Source: Promethearchaeia archaeon
Lineage (GTDB): Archaea > Asgardarchaeota > Lokiarchaeia > Sigyniarchaeales > SOKP01
Assembly: GCA_029856125.1 (NCBI GenBank)
Contig: JAHQWJ010000136.1
Coordinates: 1 to 64,000 of the forward strand
Reading direction: 5' to 3'
Length of the DNA stretch: 64,000 bases
This document shows positions 61,518-64,000 of the stretch, one piece after another. Under the pieces are notes generated by a model that was given only the letters and a program-made list of their open reading frames with translations, made no database searches and was not told the origin of the DNA. Each line of letters starts with the position of its first letter. Positions within the stretch are counted from its first letter, which is position 1. The position numbers were made by a program, and so were the translations under genes.

Positions 61518-62063
61518 TTATTGATCCTTGTATTTTTCATAAAGGTCTTTAATTATCGCTTGAAACGCTTCATATACACCGTTCCCCGTTTTTGCGCTGG
61601 TATTGTAGTATCCAAGAAAATCTCTTTTATCAACAATCTCTTCTACTTTACTCTTATTTAGTTCGTCATTAACTAAATCGATTTTATTTCCAAATAATAC
61701 GATTGGAATATTTCCACAATATTTCTTAATATCTTCATGCCATTCTGAAATATGCTTAAAACTGTTATCAATTTCTTTTGGAGCATGAGAAAAAACTATA
61801 ATTGCGGCTTTGCTACCCTTGTAAAAAGTAGGTCTCATGAATGAGAACTCAGCTTGACCAGCAATGTCCCAAAAAAATAATTTCACTGCGCTATTTCCTA
61901 TTTTTTCATCATATTTAGAGAATTGTGCTCCTAATGTCTTGATGTACTCTTTCTTAAAACTCCCTTTAGTATATTTTTTTATTAAGGATGTTTTACCTAC
62001 ACCACCATCTCCAATTACAGTTATTTTGAAAACGAAATCTTTCCTCTCATCCCTTTCACTCAT
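61518..62063 (-). CDS. Rab-like small GTPase 4
   Basis: This 181-residue GTPase has G1 GDGGVGKTS, switch I YIKTLGAQF, G3 WDIAGQAEF, G4 GNKIDL and G5 NTSAKTGNG. The G3 Gln is kept, but the usual following Glu is Ala. No prenylation Cys. It is first of three genes transcribed together (GTPase, thioredoxin-like, V4R). A sensor plus switch plus redox protein operon is unusual and could be one signalling unit. Function is inferred from family only. Confidence 0.92.
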   Translation of the reverse strand: MSERDERKDFVFKITVIGDGGVGKTSLIKKYTKGSFKKEYIKTLGAQFSKYDEKIGNSAVKLFFWDIAGQAEFSFMRPTFYKGSKAAIIVFSHAPKEIDNSFKHISEWHEDIKKYCGNIPIVLFGNKIDLVNDELNKSKVEEIVDKRDFLGYYNTSAKTGNGVYEAFQAIIKDLYEKYKDQ

Positions 62064-62245
62064 AAAATCACATTATAGTTCTAACTTGAATGTCTTTGTA
62101 ATTTCTTTTACTTCTTAAGAATATAAATTATAAATAGTCTTTTTTATTTATATTGCTTTTTATTATTAAATGAATTCCTATAAATTGTCCAAAATTTTAA
62201 AATATTAACCAGATAAAATATTAATTAAAATGTGATAGATTACTA

Positions 62246-62722
62246 ATGGATTTCTTAGAAAAAATCAAAGACATTATTACTAAATTTACAACTAGAGAAA
62301 TTACCTTAGCTATTGCTGAATCTTGTACAGGAGGGTATATTTCGAATATGTTTACCAATATATCTGGCGCTTCTAAAGTTTTTGAGAGGGGAATAATATG
62401 TTATAGTAATGCATCTAAAGTTGCACTATTGAATATTGATCCTGAAAGCATAAATCAGCATGGAGCCGTATCGGAAACGGTAGCAAAGCAATTGGCGAAT
62501 AATATTAGAGTCCTCTCCAATGTCGACATAGGAATTGGGATTACTGGTATCGCAGGACCTACGGGTGGCACGCCTGAGAAACCTGTGGGGATAGCCTATA
62601 TAGGGATTTCAACTATCGATGAAATCTTCGTGGAGAAACATCATTTTGATGTAGATCGGGTAACTTTTAAGGTTAAAATATTAGAAAAAATCCTTTTACT
62701 TTTACAGAATTTCATGAAATAA
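62246..62722 (+). CDS. pncC: Nicotinamide-nucleotide amidase (CinA C-terminal domain)
   Basis: This 158-residue protein has AIAESCTGGYISNMFTNI (catalytic Ser), ICYSNASKVALL, HGAVSETVAKQLA and GITGIAGPTGGTPEKPVG, the full CinA C-terminal/PncC domain without the N-terminal MoeA-like domain. PncC deamidates nicotinamide mononucleotide to nicotinic acid mononucleotide for NAD salvage. Normal length for a stand-alone PncC. It is divergent from GTPase 4 and followed by the MFS-like gene. Confidence 0.92.
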   Translation: MDFLEKIKDIITKFTTREITLAIAESCTGGYISNMFTNISGASKVFERGIICYSNASKVALLNIDPESINQHGAVSETVAKQLANNIRVLSNVDIGIGITGIAGPTGGTPEKPVGIAYIGISTIDEIFVEKHHFDVDRVTFKVKILEKILLLLQNFMK

Positions 62723-62863
62723 CTCATCGATACTCGTTCTATCTTCTTATTATTGTATAAAATGAAGTATTTTTCGTGAACAAAACCTTTTTCTTTAAAT
62801 ATCGAAAACCTAAAAATAATGTATGTCTATTCTGGTTAGAAACAAAGTGTGAAGGTCCTTTCG

Positions 62864-64000
62864 ATGAATGTGAAAAAGACTTATGGAATATTTTTCTTAG
62901 TATATTTTACTTGGGGAGTATTTGAAGCGTATTTTGGTTTATACCTTCCGTTGTATTATTACGAGATTTTAGCTGTTAATCGAAACAATTTAGCATTCAC
63001 CCAATTTTTTGGGTATCTTTCGTTAATAATAACGCCCCTTATTGCCTATGTTTTTGATGCACATATAGAATCTGAACGAAATCATAAAATCTTTGTATAT
63101 CTCTTCGCTATTTTGCTATGTTCGTGCTTCTCAATTTTTCTTATAAATAAAAACATCCTATTATTGTATGGAATTTTTTTGGCAGTATATTTTCTTTGCA
63201 GGATGTTTATTGGCACAATTATGAGTAAGATTTACCTCACACTTAGCGTGGAATCGCCAAAAATTAAACACCCTATGATATTAATTATAAACGGAGCAAA
63301 AGGCGTTAGTTTTCTTATAATATCTTTATTTTTCGATTCTATTATTAAAAACGTCTACTCTTTACCGCAATGGGAATTGTTCTTCATGATCGGTTGGATA
63401 TTGACGCTACCATTGCTCTCTGTAGTTCTGTTTTTGAGAAATTACACCATATTCAGCGATCAAAGTTCACCAAATAGAAATAACGATATTGAAAGTAAAA
63501 ATAGTAAAAAAAAGAACCAGAAAAGGGTTTTTTGTTTTGCAATTTTCTTATACATCGCTTTCTTTTTAGCGTCCTCAGATTTATTCTTTTTATCGTTAAT
63601 TAGTTCGTGGGTTTTAACAAGATATAATGAGTTTTCGTTACGAATTTTCTTTAACTTCTATTATGTGATAACGATATGTTCTCTTCTTGGGTATTACTTT
63701 GCTTCAAAAATCGCTAAAAGGATAAGCAATATGCTACTTTTCTTTGTTTCTTGTTGCTTCTATTTATTTTTCATTATTCTCTTACCGCTCTCAAATTTCC
63801 CAATTTTTTTAGTGATTCAATGTGGTCTTGCATTTACAGGTTATATTGCTAATTATTTTTACATATCTATCGCTCAAACGATTTCAGTGAACGCGCGATA
63901 TAAAACTGTTGTGTATCAGCTATTATTAATGTCCCAATCAATCGCAAGAATTGTTTTCACTCCCATAGGAACATCGTTATCTGCTTTTATCAGCGTGGAA
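62864..64000 (+). CDS. MFS-like membrane transporter, truncated by the window end
   Basis: From ATG 62864 the frame is open to the last base (379 codons). At least ten hydrophobic segments are visible (GIFFLVYFTWGVFEAYFGLY, FGYLSLIITPLIAYVFD, FVYLFAILLCSCFSIFLI and others), with a charged loop rich in Asn and Lys (about residues 198-218) near the middle. An N-terminal six-helix half, a cytosolic loop and a second half fit the major facilitator superfamily. The order and 'W.VF.AYFG.YLP' start resemble sugar or nucleoside transporters of the MFS_1 type. The C-terminus lies outside the window. Substrate unknown. Confidence 0.7.
   Translation, partial: MNVKKTYGIFFLVYFTWGVFEAYFGLYLPLYYYEILAVNRNNLAFTQFFGYLSLIITPLIAYVFDAHIESERNHKIFVYLFAILLCSCFSIFLINKNILLLYGIFLAVYFLCRMFIGTIMSKIYLTLSVESPKIKHPMILIINGAKGVSFLIISLFFDSIIKNVYSLPQWELFFMIGWILTLPLLSVVLFLRNYTIFSDQSSPNRNNDIESKNSKKKNQKRVFCFAIFLYIAFFLASSDLFFLSLISSWVLTRYNEFSLRIFFNFYYVITICSLLGYYFASKIAKRISNMLLFFVSCCFYLFFIILLPLSNFPIFLVIQCGLAFTGYIANYFYISIAQTISVNARYKTVVYQLLLMSQSIARIVFTPIGTSLSAFISVE

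Overview
The window is AT-rich archaeal DNA and most likely comes from an Asgard archaeon of the Lokiarchaeia/Promethearchaeota type. The information-processing genes are archaeal/eukaryotic in kind: two TBPs, Spt5, TFS, aIF1A, aIF2-gamma, a CDC48 ATPase with a C-terminal Leu-Tyr-X end, and PSTK of the archaeal/eukaryal selenocysteine route. Added to these are traits reported for Asgard genomes: an eL22-like ribosomal protein, four Ras/Rab-like small GTPases, several longin-like proteins and a RING-like zinc protein. The assignment rests on gene content only; there is no 16S or 23S rRNA here.

Layout. 0-7 kb: a DUF4139 protein, a sugar epimerase and two tandem acyl-CoA dehydrogenases. 7-12 kb: Spt5, aIF1A, cupins, Fe-alcohol dehydrogenase, PIN nuclease and a GTPase. 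12-22 kb: a PAS/GAF sensor without a kinase, a permuted 5S rRNA gene, a gingipain-like surface protease, flavodoxin, intron-containing aIF2-gamma, a gene remnant and a surface protein. 22-34 kb: DHH nuclease, DUF167, TFS, a CitG-like protein, eL22, form III RuBisCO with ribose-1,5-bisphosphate isomerase, UvrC, a sugar mutase, a ROK kinase and a radical SAM enzyme. 34-40 kb: an alpha/beta hydrolase and a heterodimeric ABC exporter under a PadR-like regulator with two operator-like palindromes. 40-46 kb: DUF362, a protein made of twelve 35-residue repeats, small unknowns and a probable structured RNA. 46-55 kb: a tetraether-synthase-like radical SAM enzyme, a V4R-like protein with a GTPase, an aminotransferase, an M20 peptidase, CDC48 and PSTK. 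55-64 kb: GIY-YIG, a DegT aminotransferase, a GTPase, tandem TBP genes, a V4R/thioredoxin/GTPase cluster, PncC and a truncated MFS-like transporter.

Two findings stand out, and both point to the archaeal splicing endonuclease acting outside tRNA. (1) The 5S rRNA gene (minus strand, 15050-15170) is circularly permuted. The usual 5' and 3' ends are joined by a cUUCGg tetraloop capping helix I, and the gene begins and ends in the loop C/helix III region. The two ends form a bulge-helix-bulge (BHB)-like structure with a CCGG/CCGG central helix. Cutting and joining there gives a 121-nt circle with a perfect 5S consensus. (2) The aIF2-gamma gene is interrupted inside its P-loop, between Gly and Lys of GHVDHG-KTT, by a 29-nt insert (18999-19027). 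The insert forms a textbook hBHBh' motif, and its removal restores the frame exactly. That gene also carries an N-terminal helix-hairpin-helix extension.

Metabolically, RuBisCO and R15P isomerase form the lower half of the archaeal AMP/nucleoside salvage route, and the acyl-CoA dehydrogenases suggest acyl-CoA metabolism. PSTK implies that the organism makes selenocysteine. Most genes are single or in short operons with T-run terminators. Several genes use TTG or GTG starts, and RuBisCO probably starts at ATT.
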